From assembly GCF_900182955.1 (NCBI RefSeq), contig NZ_FXUL01000006.1, positions 184,194 to 248,193 on the forward strand: a stretch of DNA of 64,000 nt, written 5' to 3'. Source of the DNA: Noviherbaspirillum suwonense (GTDB lineage: Bacteria > Pseudomonadota > Gammaproteobacteria > Burkholderiales > Burkholderiaceae_D). The translations under genes were made by a program, and so were the position numbers. The notes beneath the pieces are model-generated. The model had not been told where the DNA came from. It saw only the letters and a program-made list of their open reading frames with translations, and did not search any database. Below, piece after piece: positions 1 through 8,324 of the stretch. Position 1 is the stretch's first letter. Each line of letters begins with the position of its first letter.

Positions 1-71
1 GCCTGCAGCGGCGCGGCTAGCGCCACTGCCGCAAGCGCTGCGGCCAGCGCGGATCTGGTCAAGGTGCGCAT
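1..71 (-). CDS. ybgF: Start of YbgF/CpoB, Tol-Pal associated periplasmic protein (partial)
   Basis: An ATG on the minus strand at 71-69 opens a frame running off the window edge. It reads as a typical Sec signal peptide: MRTLTR, then an alanine-rich hydrophobic stretch to about residue 24. It begins 5 bases after the stop of pal. In the conserved tol-pal operon the next gene is ybgF (cpoB), a periplasmic TPR protein that coordinates peptidoglycan synthesis with outer-membrane constriction. The identity is inferred from position plus the signal peptide, since the mature protein lies outside the window. Confidence 0.65.
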   Translation of the reverse strand, partial: MRTLTRSALAAALAAVALAAPLQ

Positions 72-76
72 GGCGA

Positions 77-610
77 TCAGTAAGCGATGTCTGCGCGGCG
101 GTTTTCAGCCCATGCCGATTCGTCGCTGCCCAGCGCCTTCGGCTTTTCCTTGCCGAACGAGACCGCCTCCATCTGGCTTTCCTGCACGCCCAGCAGCGCC
201 ATTGCGCGGCGCACGGCTTCGGCGCGCTTCTGGCCCAGCGCCAGGTTGTATTCGCGGCCACCGCGCTCGTCGGTGTTGCCCTGGATGACGATCTGGCGGG
301 ACTTGTTGGCGTTGAGGTAGCGGGCATGGGCTTCCAGCACCGGCTTGAATTCGTCCTTGACGGTGTAGCTGTCGAGGTCGAAATAGATGCTGCGCTTGGC
401 CAGCACGCCTTGCGGGTCATTCAGCGGGTCCATGCCGGAACGGGTGGCGTTGACGGTGCCGACGCTGCGCGGGTCGGCAGCCTGGCCGGTGGTGCCGCTG
501 CCGGAGCGGTCTTCGACGCCGGCCTTGTCGTCGAGCTTGACTGGCGACGAGCAGGCGGTGACCAGCAGCGCGCCGGTCAGCATGATTGCAAGGGTTTGTG
601 GAATACGCAT
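77..610 (-). CDS. pal: Pal, peptidoglycan-associated lipoprotein
   Basis: Outer-membrane lipoprotein that binds peptidoglycan and TolB, forming the outer part of the trans-envelope Tol-Pal complex. The 177-residue product has a lipoprotein signal with lipobox LVTAC (lipidated Cys20), a linker of about 45 residues, then an OmpA-like domain from about residue 70. The peptidoglycan-binding segment GNTDERGGREYNLALGQKRA is clear, and the C-terminus NRRADIAY matches the usual NRRADxxY ending. Length is normal. It is the sixth gene of ybgC-tolQ-tolR-tolA-tolB-pal and is 28 bases downstream of tolB. Confidence 0.97.
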   Translation of the reverse strand: MRIPQTLAIMLTGALLVTACSSPVKLDDKAGVEDRSGSGTTGQAADPRSVGTVNATRSGMDPLNDPQGVLAKRSIYFDLDSYTVKDEFKPVLEAHARYLNANKSRQIVIQGNTDERGGREYNLALGQKRAEAVRRAMALLGVQESQMEAVSFGKEKPKALGSDESAWAENRRADIAY

Positions 611-638
611 GGGTAATTCTCCTGTTTGGGTGATCGGA

Positions 639-1925
639 TTATTTCATGAAGGGACCCCAGTTGGGCTCCCGGATGTCGCCTGCCTGGGTTGTAACGCGTT
701 GCTTGATACGGCCATCGACCGAGACCACTGCCAGTGTGCCGCGGCGTCCGCCCGACTCGGTCGCGTACATGATGTACTTGCCGTTCGGCGAGAAGCTGGG
801 CGATTCGTCCTTTGTGGTGTCCGACAGACGAAGTTCCTGATTATTGGTAAGGTCCAGCACATAAAGCTGGAAGCGGCCGTCGCGGCGCGAGATGTACGCA
901 AGCGACTTGCCGTCCGGCGAGATGCGCGGGCTGATGTTGTAGGTGCCGTTGAAAGTGACGCGCTGGGCATTGCCGCCGCTGGCGGGCATCCGGTAGATCT
1001 GCGGGCCGCCGCTGCGGTCGCTCGTGAAATAGATCGACTGGCCGTCGGCGGAGAACTGCGGCTCGGTGTCGATGCCGTCGGTATTGGTCAGGCGCTGCAG
1101 GTTGCTGCCGTCGGCATTGACGGTGTAGACCTGGGTCAGACCGTTGCGGGCCAGCGCAATGGCGATCTTGCTGCCGTCGGGCGACCAGGAAGGCGCCGAG
1201 TTGCTGCCCTTGAAGTTGGCGACCACGGTGCGCTGGCGGGTCACCAGGTTCTGCACATAGACCACCGGCTTCTTGTTCTCGAACGATACGTAGGCGACGC
1301 GGGTGCCGTCCGGCGACCAGGCCGGCGAGATGATGGGCTCGTTGGAGCGCAGCGCGACGTTCACGCCTTCGCCGTCGGCATCGGCCACTTCCAGCCGGTA
1401 CTCGCTGCCCACCTTGGTCACGTAGGCGACGCGGGTGGCGAACGCGCCGCGCGCGCCGACCAGCTTTTCATAGATGTCGTCGGCGATCTTGTGGCCGGTC
1501 ACGCGGGTAAACTGCGGCGCCGCGGCCAGCGCCAGCGCGGAGAGCTGGCTGGCCTTGACCGTGTCGAGCAGGCGGTAGCGCACGTCGAAGCGGCCGTCGG
1601 CCAGGCGCTGCACGCTGCCCACCACCAGCGCCTCGGCGCCGCGCGACTTCCATTCGCCGTAGTTGACCTGCGCGGCGTCCGAGATCACGCCGGCGTCCAT
1701 CACCTTGAACATGCCGCTGCGTTCGAGGTCGGCGCGGATGATGCTGCTGACCTGCTGCGGCGCAATCGACTCATCGGCGAAACCGGCCACGGCGATCGGG
1801 ATCTGCTGCGCGCCGACGCCGGCGATCTCGACCCGCAGCTGCGCATGCGAGACGGGCGCGGTCAGCAGGGTCGATACGGTGAGGGTGGCCACGGCGACCG
1901 CGCGTGCGAGTAATCTTTTTGTCAT
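639..1925 (-). CDS. tolB: TolB, periplasmic beta-propeller of the Tol-Pal system
   Basis: Periplasmic partner of Pal and TolA. The 428-residue protein has a Sec signal peptide (cleavage likely after SHA, about residue 28), an N-terminal domain to about residue 160, and then a six-bladed propeller of WSPDG/FSPDG-type repeats (SPAWSPDGTRVAYVS, PSWSPDGSKIAIAL, PQFSADGQSIYFTS, PRISPDGKSLAYIS, PSFSPNGKYIMYAT). Normal length. It starts 3 bases after the tolA stop, consistent with translational coupling. Confidence 0.97.
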   Translation of the reverse strand: MTKRLLARAVAVATLTVSTLLTAPVSHAQLRVEIAGVGAQQIPIAVAGFADESIAPQQVSSIIRADLERSGMFKVMDAGVISDAAQVNYGEWKSRGAEALVVGSVQRLADGRFDVRYRLLDTVKASQLSALALAAAPQFTRVTGHKIADDIYEKLVGARGAFATRVAYVTKVGSEYRLEVADADGEGVNVALRSNEPIISPAWSPDGTRVAYVSFENKKPVVYVQNLVTRQRTVVANFKGSNSAPSWSPDGSKIAIALARNGLTQVYTVNADGSNLQRLTNTDGIDTEPQFSADGQSIYFTSDRSGGPQIYRMPASGGNAQRVTFNGTYNISPRISPDGKSLAYISRRDGRFQLYVLDLTNNQELRLSDTTKDESPSFSPNGKYIMYATESGGRRGTLAVVSVDGRIKQRVTTQAGDIREPNWGPFMK

Positions 1926-1928
1926 GGC

Positions 1929-2978
1929 TTACTGGTCCTTCGGTTTGTGGGATACGGTGAAGCCGGACGGCGCGCGTCCGGAATTATCGGGCGGGAAGGG
2001 CTGCGACTTCTCGATCGCGCGCTTCACCGCTTCGTCGAAGCCGGGAACGCCGGAACCCTTGAGCTTGCGGATGCCGCGCACCGAGCCGTCGGGCAGCAGG
2101 TCGACCGCATATTCCACCGCCGGGTTGTTGGCCAGCTCATCCGGCACGTTGAACACGGTGTTGGAGCGGATCTTGCCGCCGACCTTGGCCGCGTAGCCCG
2201 CATCGGCCCGCGACGGCCCCTGCGAGCGGGCCGCCTGGCCGTTGCCGCCGGAGCCAGTGGCCTGCGCGGTCATGCGCGACAGGTCCTCGAGTCGGCGCTG
2301 CTCCGCCGCCTCGGCTTCCGCCTTGGCCTGGGCCTGGGCGCGTTTCTTGTCGGCTTCGGCCTTGGCCAGTTCCTTCTTGCGGGCCTCGGCCTGCTCGCGT
2401 TTCTTCTCTTCCTCGGCTTCGCGTTTCTGCGCCGCCTGCTGTTCCAGCTTGCGCTCGCGCTCGGCTTCCTGCCGGCGTTCCTTGTCAGCCTCGGCCTTGG
2501 CCAGTTCCTTCTTGCGCGCCTCGGCCTGTTCCTGCTTCTGCTGCGCCAGCTTCTTCTGCTGCTGGCGCTCCTCGCGTTCCTCGCGTTCTTCTTCCTCGCG
2601 CTCGCGCCGCTCCTTCTCTTCCTTCAGGCGGCGCTTCTTTTCCTGCTCCAGCGCGATGTCGGGATTGGGCACCGGCTTATCGACCGGGCGCTCCACCGGC
2701 GGCGGCGCCGGCTGCGGCTTCGGCGCTTCGACCACGCGCTGCGGCGGAGGCTGCTGCGGCGGCGGCTGCACGGCTTCCGGCTCCGGTTGCGGCTTGGGCG
2801 CGGCCTGCTGCGCCTGCGGGCTCCAGATCTCGGCTTCCACCGCTACCGGCGTCTCGTTCTGCCAGCGCACGCCTATCCACAGCAGCGCCACGAGCGCCAG
2901 GTGCACCAGCACGGCCAGCGTGAACGAACGCCAGCCGCCGGGCTCCTTGGGTATGGTGTACGGTGTCGCGTCTTTCAT
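1929..2978 (-). CDS. tolA: TolA, inner-membrane energy-transducing protein of Tol-Pal
   Basis: Links the TolQR proton motor to TolB/Pal across the periplasm. The 349-residue protein has one N-terminal membrane segment at about residues 20-38, a proline-rich segment at about 55-100, and a long Glu/Lys/Ala/Arg-rich helical domain at about 110-235. A C-terminal TonB/TolA-type domain (KIRSNTVFNVPDELANNPAV, then LLPDGSVRGIRKLKGSG) closes it. The helical domain contains a repeated EARKKELAKAEADK block, seen twice. It lies between tolR and tolB on the same strand. Confidence 0.96.
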   Translation of the reverse strand: MKDATPYTIPKEPGGWRSFTLAVLVHLALVALLWIGVRWQNETPVAVEAEIWSPQAQQAAPKPQPEPEAVQPPPQQPPPQRVVEAPKPQPAPPPVERPVDKPVPNPDIALEQEKKRRLKEEKERREREEEEREEREERQQQKKLAQQKQEQAEARKKELAKAEADKERRQEAERERKLEQQAAQKREAEEEKKREQAEARKKELAKAEADKKRAQAQAKAEAEAAEQRRLEDLSRMTAQATGSGGNGQAARSQGPSRADAGYAAKVGGKIRSNTVFNVPDELANNPAVEYAVDLLPDGSVRGIRKLKGSGVPGFDEAVKRAIEKSQPFPPDNSGRAPSGFTVSHKPKDQ

Positions 2979-2985
2979 GGATTGT

Positions 2986-3417
2986 TTAACGGGTAGCCAG
3001 GCCGACGCGCGCGAAGCCTATCTTCTTGGCCTCGGACACCATCTGTATCACTTCGTCGTATTTGATGTTCTTGTCGGCCGCGATCATGATCGCCAGCTCG
3101 CCATCCTGCGCATGCAGGTCGCGCAGCCGGCGCACCAGTTCGGCGCGGCTCGACACGGTCTGCTGCTTCGCCGCGTTCTTGCCGCCGGTGATGCCGATGG
3201 TGGCGGCTTCGTCCGGCTTCAGCGAGATCTGGATATAGGACGGCGGCGGCAGCGCCGACTTGCCGGCGGTGGGCAGGTTGATCACGCTCGGGTTGACCAT
3301 CGGGGCGGCGGCCATGAAGATCACCAGCAGCACCAGCATCACGTCGATATACGGCACGACGTTGATCTCGGCCTTGAACTTGCGCGACCGTCCGCCGCGC
3401 ATCGTGGAATTGGCCAT
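2986..3417 (-). CDS. tolR: TolR, proton-channel subunit of Tol-Pal
   Basis: ExbD/TolR-family protein of 143 residues that forms the proton-conducting motor with TolQ. One membrane segment follows the VPYIDVMLVLLVIF motif; the aspartate in YIDVML is the conserved proton-carrying residue. The rest is the periplasmic domain ending KKIGFARVGLATR. Its ATG overlaps the tolQ stop by one base (position 3417), so the two are probably translationally coupled. Length is normal. A second ExbD/TolR paralogue at 29110-29541 belongs to the TonB system. Confidence 0.96.
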   Translation of the reverse strand: MANSTMRGGRSRKFKAEINVVPYIDVMLVLLVIFMAAAPMVNPSVINLPTAGKSALPPPSYIQISLKPDEAATIGITGGKNAAKQQTVSSRAELVRRLRDLHAQDGELAIMIAADKNIKYDEVIQMVSEAKKIGFARVGLATR

Positions 3418-4115
3418 CAGCGCGCCTGCCTCTGCAGAATGTTGGAAAACTCTTCGATGAAGGTCTCGAAGCGGATTGCCAGCCGGTCGATGTCATGCGA
3501 GTAGCGGTTGTAGGCCACCACTGCCGGGATCGCCGCGAACAGGCCGATGGCGGTGGCGATCAGCGCCTCGGCAATGCCGGGCGCAACCGTCGCCAGCGTC
3601 GCCTGTTGCACATTGCCCAGGCCGCGGAATGCATTCATGATGCCCCAGACCGTGCCGAACAAGCCGACATAGGGCGACACCGAACCGACCGAGGCCAGGA
3701 AGGCCAGGTGCGACTCCAGCGCATCCATTTCGCGCTGGTAGGCTGCGCGCATCGCGCGGCGGGCGCCTTCCAGCGGGCCGGCGCCCTGGGCGTCGCCGCG
3801 CGGCGTGCTGGCGCGGGCCTTCATGAATTCGCTCATGCCGGACTCGAAGATGCGTTCCAGCGCGCCGCTGTCGTTCTTGTGCTGCCGGCGCGACGACGTG
3901 GCGTCCTGGTACAGCGTGTCCAGGCTGCCGCCCGACCAGAACAGCCGTTCGAATTCCTCGGTCTGGGCGCGCGCGCTGCGGATCGCGAACATCTTGCGGA
4001 AAATATACGTCCAGCTCATGGCCGAGACGGCCAGCAACAGCGCCATGACCAGTTGCACCAGTATCGACGCATTGGTTATCAGGGATAGGAATGAAAGATC
4101 TGCAGTGGGGGTCAT
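3417..4115 (-). CDS. tolQ: TolQ, proton-channel subunit of Tol-Pal
   Basis: ExbB/TolQ-family inner-membrane protein, 232 residues, normal length. There is a membrane segment near residues 16-38 and a cytoplasmic loop with EFERLFWSGGSLDTLY. Two further membrane segments follow around SVSPYVGLFGTVWGIMNAF and TVAPGIAEALIATAIGLFAA, which are the family's signature blocks. With TolR it converts proton motive force into movement of TolA during envelope constriction. It follows ybgC, with an 84-base gap, in the tol operon. Confidence 0.96.
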   Translation of the reverse strand: MTPTADLSFLSLITNASILVQLVMALLLAVSAMSWTYIFRKMFAIRSARAQTEEFERLFWSGGSLDTLYQDATSSRRQHKNDSGALERIFESGMSEFMKARASTPRGDAQGAGPLEGARRAMRAAYQREMDALESHLAFLASVGSVSPYVGLFGTVWGIMNAFRGLGNVQQATLATVAPGIAEALIATAIGLFAAIPAVVAYNRYSHDIDRLAIRFETFIEEFSNILQRQAR

Positions 4116-4199
4116 GGAGTAAGCTGGTTGGTCAGTACTTGTTCGGTTGATGTGAGCAGTGACGCATGCATCCGTGCAAAAAGGGATGCGACGCGGTTG

Positions 4200-4640
4200 T
4201 CAGGGCGGGATGCATGCGGCGCTGGTCTTGATCCGGTCGAGGACCCGGGACGGGATGGCGCCCGGCCGCAGGGTGTTGGTATCCACGCAAGCAACCTTGA
4301 TCCGGCCGCTGCACAGCCGCTGCCGGCCAGTCGGCGTTATGCGCCATGCTTCCTGGGAAAATTGCACCGAGGCAGCGCCAAGGCGTTCGACTACGACGCT
4401 GATCTCGAGTTCATCGTCCAGCCGCGCCGGCGCATGGTAGTCCAGCGCGGTGCTTCGCACAACAAACATCATGCCCGACTCCTGCGCCAGCGCTTGCTGG
4501 CCCACCCCCGCCGCCCGCAGCCATTCGGTGCGGGCGCGCTCGAAGAACTTCAGGTAATTGGCATAGAAGACGATGCCACCGGTGTCGGTATCTTCGTAAT
4601 AGACGCGGATCGTCCATGTGAACTCTGCTGCTGCGGGCAT
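4200..4640 (-). CDS. ybgC: YbgC, hot-dog acyl-CoA thioesterase
   Basis: First gene of the tol-pal operon. The 146-residue product is a hot-dog-fold thioesterase acting on acyl-CoA. The active-site segment is VYYEDTDTGGIVFYANYLKF; the Asp in EDTDTGG is the catalytic residue, and FFERARTEWLR follows as in other YbgC proteins. The histidine that E. coli has after GGVVY is replaced by Tyr-Ala-Asn, a common variant in this family. Length is slightly above the usual 130-140 residues because of the C-terminal tail. Confidence 0.93.
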   Translation of the reverse strand: MPAAAEFTWTIRVYYEDTDTGGIVFYANYLKFFERARTEWLRAAGVGQQALAQESGMMFVVRSTALDYHAPARLDDELEISVVVERLGAASVQFSQEAWRITPTGRQRLCSGRIKVACVDTNTLRPGAIPSRVLDRIKTSAACIPP

Positions 4641-4700
4641 CGAGCGATCTTTCGAACTTTCCTCTACGAAACAAGCTTATGTTGCGGCGCACACATTTTA

Positions 4701-5450
4701 CTACTGTGCGCGTTTCACGGTAAATGCGGAGAAACCCTGGCAGGTCGGCATCATCTCGATGACGTTGATGTTCACGTGCGGCGGCAGCGTGGCGATCCAG
4801 TAGGCGGCTTCGGCGATGTCGGCGGCGGTCAGCGGCGTCGTTCCCTCGTAGACCTTGGCGGCGGCGGCGTCGTCGCCGCGGAAACGGACATTGGAAAACT
4901 CGGTGCCGCCGCACAGGCCCGGCGCGATATTGGTCGCGCGCACGCCGGTTCCGACCAGGTCGGCGCGCAGGTTCAGCGTGAACTGGTCGACGAACGCCTT
5001 GGTCGCGCCGTACACGTTGCCGCCCGGGTAAGGGTAGGCGCCGGCGACCGAGCCGAGGTTGATCACCAGGCCGCTGCCGCGGGCCACCATCTGCGGCAGC
5101 ACCTGCCGGGTCATGGTCACCAGGCCCTTGCAATTGGTGTCTATCATGGTCTCCCACTCGTCCAGCGACGCGTTGTGCGCGGGTTCCACGCCCAGCGCCA
5201 GGCCGGCGTTGTTGACCAGCACGTCGATGTCCTTCCACTCCGCCGGCAGCGCGGCCAGCGCCGCATTGATCGAGTCCTTGCTGGTGACGTCGAGTTCGAC
5301 CGGCAGCAGCCCCGCGCCGAGCTCCGCGGCAAGCGCGTCGAGGCGTTCGCGGCGGCGTCCGGCGGCAATCACCTTGTGGCCATGCTGGACAAACTTGCGC
5401 GCCATTTCAGCGCCGAAGCCTGCGGTTGCGCCGGTAATCAGGACGATCAT
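4701..5450 (-). CDS. ydfG: YdfG-like NADP-dependent short-chain dehydrogenase
   Basis: Classical short-chain dehydrogenase of 249 residues, close to E. coli YdfG along its whole length. YdfG oxidises 3-hydroxy acids such as L-allo-threonine and 3-hydroxypropionate. Visible features are the TGATAGFG cofactor loop, NNAGLALG, the Ser and YGATK catalytic motif, and the YdfG hallmark PGLCGGTEFSNVRFRGDD. An upstream in-frame ATG would add 40 residues, but MIVLITGATAGFG is the family's normal start. It is on the same strand as the tol operon and 60 bases upstream of ybgC, so co-transcription is possible. Confidence 0.9.
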   Translation of the reverse strand: MIVLITGATAGFGAEMARKFVQHGHKVIAAGRRRERLDALAAELGAGLLPVELDVTSKDSINAALAALPAEWKDIDVLVNNAGLALGVEPAHNASLDEWETMIDTNCKGLVTMTRQVLPQMVARGSGLVINLGSVAGAYPYPGGNVYGATKAFVDQFTLNLRADLVGTGVRATNIAPGLCGGTEFSNVRFRGDDAAAAKVYEGTTPLTAADIAEAAYWIATLPPHVNINVIEMMPTCQGFSAFTVKRAQ

Positions 5451-5562
5451 TGAATTCCTCGAATCAGTTTGTAAGTCGGACAGGCGCGCGGGAAAGGGCG
5501 CGTAAAAGTCCGAGATTGTAGCCCAAAGGACATTCGCCCGCAGGTGCGCCGCCGCACCAATC

Positions 5563-5592
5563 TTGCCCAAATCGGCTCCCGTAATCTACAAT
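5563..5592 (+). promoter_or_regulatory. Probable sigma-70 promoter of glyA
   Basis: TTGCCC (5563-5568), an 18-base spacer and TACAAT (5587-5592) form a good sigma-70 promoter. Transcription would start near 5599, just ahead of the ZTP riboswitch, which fits a riboswitch-containing leader of about 210 bases for glyA. No other signal was recognised in the rest of the 357-base ydfG-glyA gap. Confidence 0.6.
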
Positions 5593-5605
5593 GCGCAAAC
5601 CATTT

Positions 5606-5704
5606 CGTCTCACGTGACTGGCGAAACGCCGGGTTCCTCGCCCGGCAGAAGGTGGGCATCCACCGGGAAGCGTGAGATTTCAATAGCCGTGCGCCTGGGC
5701 AGCC
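5606..5704 (+). ncRNA. ZTP (pfl motif) riboswitch in the glyA leader
   Basis: The leader carries the hallmark parts of the pfl/ZTP riboswitch in order. These are the CACGTGACTGGCG block at 5611-5623, a variable hairpin (GCCGGG ... CCCGGC, 5628-5646), GGTGG ... CCACC, GGGAAGCGTGAG at 5665-5676, and the conserved 3' block CCGTGCGCCTGGGCAG at 5687-5702. This RNA class binds ZMP/ZTP, an intermediate that accumulates when 10-formyl-tetrahydrofolate is limiting, and switches on one-carbon genes such as glyA. About 100 bases separate it from the glyA start. I did not identify a clean intrinsic terminator there, so it may act at translation or with Rho. Confidence 0.9.
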
Positions 5705-5807
5705 AAGATGGTAAGCAGGTTGAGGCTGCCCGTCATTCCCCGCGTCTTTCGGCCGGCTCTCATCCAATTGCACCGTTGCTGTCCGTTATCCTCGATTGGA
5801 GTACTCC

Positions 5808-7055
5808 ATGTTTGCCAAAGACCATACCATCGCCAAAGTCGACCCCGAACTCTGGTCCGCCATCCAGCTTGAGAACACCCGCCAGCAGGAACACATCGAA
5901 CTGATCGCGTCGGAAAACTACACGTCGCCGGCCGTGATGGAAGCGCAGGGCAGCCAGCTGACCAACAAGTACGCGGAAGGCTATCCGGGCAAGCGCTACT
6001 ACGGCGGCTGCGAATACGTGGACGTGGCCGAAACCCTGGCGATCAACCGGCTGAAGGAACTGTTCGGCGCCGAGGCGGCGAACGTGCAGCCGAATTCCGG
6101 CTCGCAGGCCAACCAGGGCGTGTTCTTCGCGATGCTCAAGCCGGGCGACACCATCATGGGCATGTCGCTGGCCGAAGGCGGCCACCTGACGCACGGCATG
6201 GCGCTCAACATGTCGGGCAAGTGGTTCAACGTCGTTTCCTACGGCCTCGACCAGAATGAAGAGATCGACTACGAGGCGATGGAGCGCCTGGCGCGCGAGC
6301 ACAAGCCGAAGCTGATCATCGCCGGCGCCTCGGCCTACTCGCTGCGCATCGACTTCGAGCGCTTCGCCAGGGTCGCGAAGGAAATCGGCGCCTATTTCAT
6401 GGTCGACATGGCGCATTATGCGGGCCTGATCGCCGCCGGCGTCTACCCGAACCCGGTGCCGCATGCCGACTTCGTCACGTCGACCACGCACAAGTCGCTG
6501 CGCGGCCCGCGCGGCGGCATCATCCTGATGAAGGCCGAGTTCGAGAAAGCGATCAATTCCGCGATCTTCCCCGGCATCCAGGGCGGCCCGCTGATGCACG
6601 TGATCGCCGGCAAGGCGGTGGCATTCAAGGAAGCGCAGGCGCCGGAGTTCAAGGCCTACCAGCAGCAGGTGGTAAAGAACGCGGCAGCGCTGGCCAACAC
6701 GCTGATCGAGCGCGGCCTGCGCATCGTGTCCGGCCGCACCGAATCGCACGTGATGCTGGTCGACCTGCGCGCCAAGAAGATCACCGGCAAGGAAGCCGAA
6801 GCCATCCTCGGTTCGGCCCATATCACCTGCAACAAGAACGCGATCCCGAACGACCCGGAAAAGCCGTTCGTCACGTCCGGCATCCGCCTCGGCAGCCCGG
6901 CCATGACCACCCGCGGTTTCGGCGAGGCCGAAGCGGTCAAGGTCGGCCACCTGATCGCCGACGTGCTCGACAATCCGCATGACGCTGCGACCATCGACCG
7001 GGTCAAGGCCGAAGTGAAGAAGCTGACCGACGCTTTCCCGGTCTACGCTGCCTAA
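5808..7055 (+). CDS. glyA: GlyA, serine hydroxymethyltransferase
   Basis: PLP enzyme interconverting serine and glycine while charging tetrahydrofolate with a one-carbon unit; it feeds purine, thymidylate and methionine synthesis. The product has 415 residues, the normal length. The PLP lysine is K229 in [13 protein letters not shown], and the N-terminal [19 protein letters not shown] block is intact. I chose ATG 5808 because GGAG at 5798-5801 is correctly spaced and [16 protein letters not shown] is a normal start; an in-frame TTG 12 bases upstream is unlikely. It sits behind a ZTP riboswitch and is followed by a hairpin and nrdR. Confidence 0.98.
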   Translation: MFAKDHTIAKVDPELWSAIQLENTRQQEHIELIASENYTSPAVMEAQGSQLTNKYAEGYPGKRYYGGCEYVDVAETLAINRLKELFGAEAANVQPNSGSQANQGVFFAMLKPGDTIMGMSLAEGGHLTHGMALNMSGKWFNVVSYGLDQNEEIDYEAMERLAREHKPKLIIAGASAYSLRIDFERFARVAKEIGAYFMVDMAHYAGLIAAGVYPNPVPHADFVTSTTHKSLRGPRGGIILMKAEFEKAINSAIFPGIQGGPLMHVIAGKAVAFKEAQAPEFKAYQQQVVKNAAALANTLIERGLRIVSGRTESHVMLVDLRAKKITGKEAEAILGSAHITCNKNAIPNDPEKPFVTSGIRLGSPAMTTRGFGEAEAVKVGHLIADVLDNPHDAATIDRVKAEVKKLTDAFPVYAA

Positions 7056-7068
7056 ACAGCCGCATCGG

Positions 7069-7107
7069 GGGCCGCCCGCGGTTGCAGTTGCCGGCGGGCG
7101 GCCCTTA
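7069..7107 (+). terminator. Hairpin terminator after glyA
   Basis: A perfect 11-bp stem, GGGCCGCCCGC (7069-7079) with GCGGGCGGCCC (7094-7104), has a 14-base loop and a short TTAT tail. The U-tract is weak, so it may be a partial terminator or an mRNA-stabilising hairpin between glyA and nrdR. Confidence 0.6.
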
Positions 7108-7154
7108 TACTCGGTATCAATCCTACAACGCCTGTCGCTTCCGGTGCCCGCGCC

Positions 7155-7616
7155 ATGAAATGTCCTTTCTGCCAGCACGAAGACACGCAAGTCCTCGACA
7201 CCCGTGTGTCCGAGGAAGGCGACAGCATCCGCCGCCGGCGCCGCTGCAATTTTTGCGAAAAGCGATTCACGACCTATGAACGGGTCGAACTGGCGATGCC
7301 GGTCATCGTCAAGAAGAACGGCAGCCGCACCGATTTCGAACCGGCCAAGCTGCGCGCCAGCATGATGCTGGCCTTGCGCAAGCGTCCGGTGCCGGCCGAC
7401 CAGGTCGACGCCGCGATCCAGCGGATCGAGGAAAAGCTGCTGTCCAGCGGCCAGCGCGAAGTGCCGTCCGGCCAGGTCGGCGAACTGGTAATGAGCGAAT
7501 TGCAGCGTTTGGACAAAATTGCCTACATACGATTCGCTTCGGTGTACCGCAGCTTCAAGGACGTGGCCGAATTCCACCACGTGATCGCCGAAATCGACCA
7601 CGAACGCAAGAAGTAG
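7155..7616 (+). CDS. nrdR: NrdR, transcriptional repressor of ribonucleotide reductase genes
   Basis: Zinc-ribbon plus ATP-cone repressor of nrd operons that senses ATP/dATP. The 153-residue length is normal. The N-terminal zinc ribbon uses Cys3, Cys6, Cys31 and Cys34 ([10 protein letters not shown] and [11 protein letters not shown]). The ATP-cone begins at [20 protein letters not shown], and the protein ends [14 protein letters not shown]. The glyA-nrdR order is common in betaproteobacteria. No NrdR box pair was found elsewhere in the window. Confidence 0.97.
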   Translation: MKCPFCQHEDTQVLDTRVSEEGDSIRRRRRCNFCEKRFTTYERVELAMPVIVKKNGSRTDFEPAKLRASMMLALRKRPVPADQVDAAIQRIEEKLLSSGQREVPSGQVGELVMSELQRLDKIAYIRFASVYRSFKDVAEFHHVIAEIDHERKK

Positions 7617-7630
7617 CCGGTAGCAGGGCA

Positions 7631-7770
7631 TCAACGCTGTAAATCTCCAACGCAGCAAGCCATCAAGGCAGCGATCCTCAACGCTGCAAGTCTCAAAGGC
7701 AGCAAGTCTTCAACGCCACAAATCTTCAAGGCAGCAAGTCTCCAGGCAACAAGTCTTCAACGCCGCTCCA
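7631..7770 (+). repeat. Degenerate 15-17 bp tandem repeat between nrdR and pilV
   Basis: About nine imperfect head-to-tail units with consensus CAAGGCAGCAAGTCTT fill the gap after nrdR; spacing varies between 15 and 17 bases. No open frame or strong hairpin explains them. The remaining 120 bases before pilV show nothing I recognise other than the ribosome-binding site. Confidence 0.7.
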
Positions 7771-7892
7771 GAAATCGTCTTCTGTCGTATGCCTCGCTGC
7801 GCGTGCCCGCCGGGCCGCAGTCAACATCGTGTCGTTTTGCCTGACCCGTCCAGCGCCCCTGCGCCGGGACGGGATTGCCGGAGTGTCTGGCC

Positions 7893-8324
7893 ATGCTCAA
7901 CCTCGGACGCCTGTCCCTGCGCGGTTTTACGCTGATCGAAGTCATGCTGGCGCTCTGCCTGCTGTCGATGGCCGCCATCAGCCTCGCCGGCCTGCAATGG
8001 CGCTCGCTTCATGCGGCCCACCAGTCGTCGCTGCATCGGGCCGCGATGCAGCTTGCCGCCGACATCGCCGATGAAGTGCGCGCCGGCGCGGTCCCGGACG
8101 CGGCGGCGCAGGCGGCCTGGATGGGCCGTGCCGCCGCCATGCTGCCCGGCGGCTGGGCGGTCGTATGCCGGGACCCGTCGCCCTGGAATGACGCCGCCGG
8201 CGCGTTTCGCTGGGCCTGCGAAGGCGCCGCCGGGCCGCTGCTGGTGAAAGTGGCATGGCGGCAGGGAGGCGGCGCGCCGGCAGCGCCGCTGCTGGTGGCC
8301 CCGGTGGCCCCGGCAATGCCATGA
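7893..8324 (+). CDS. pilV: PilV-like minor type IV prepilin
   Basis: Minor pilin that helps prime assembly of type IV pili. The 143-residue product has a short basic leader ending in Gly followed by FTLIEVMLALCLLSMAAIS, the prepilin peptidase site and N-terminal helix with Glu at +5. I chose ATG 7893, with GGAG about 9 bases upstream, over the in-frame TTG at 7875 because it gives a normal leader. Its stop overlaps the pilW start (ATGA). It is the first gene of a six-gene minor-pilin cluster. Confidence 0.88.
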   Translation: MLNLGRLSLRGFTLIEVMLALCLLSMAAISLAGLQWRSLHAAHQSSLHRAAMQLAADIADEVRAGAVPDAAAQAAWMGRAAAMLPGGWAVVCRDPSPWNDAAGAFRWACEGAAGPLLVKVAWRQGGGAPAAPLLVAPVAPAMP

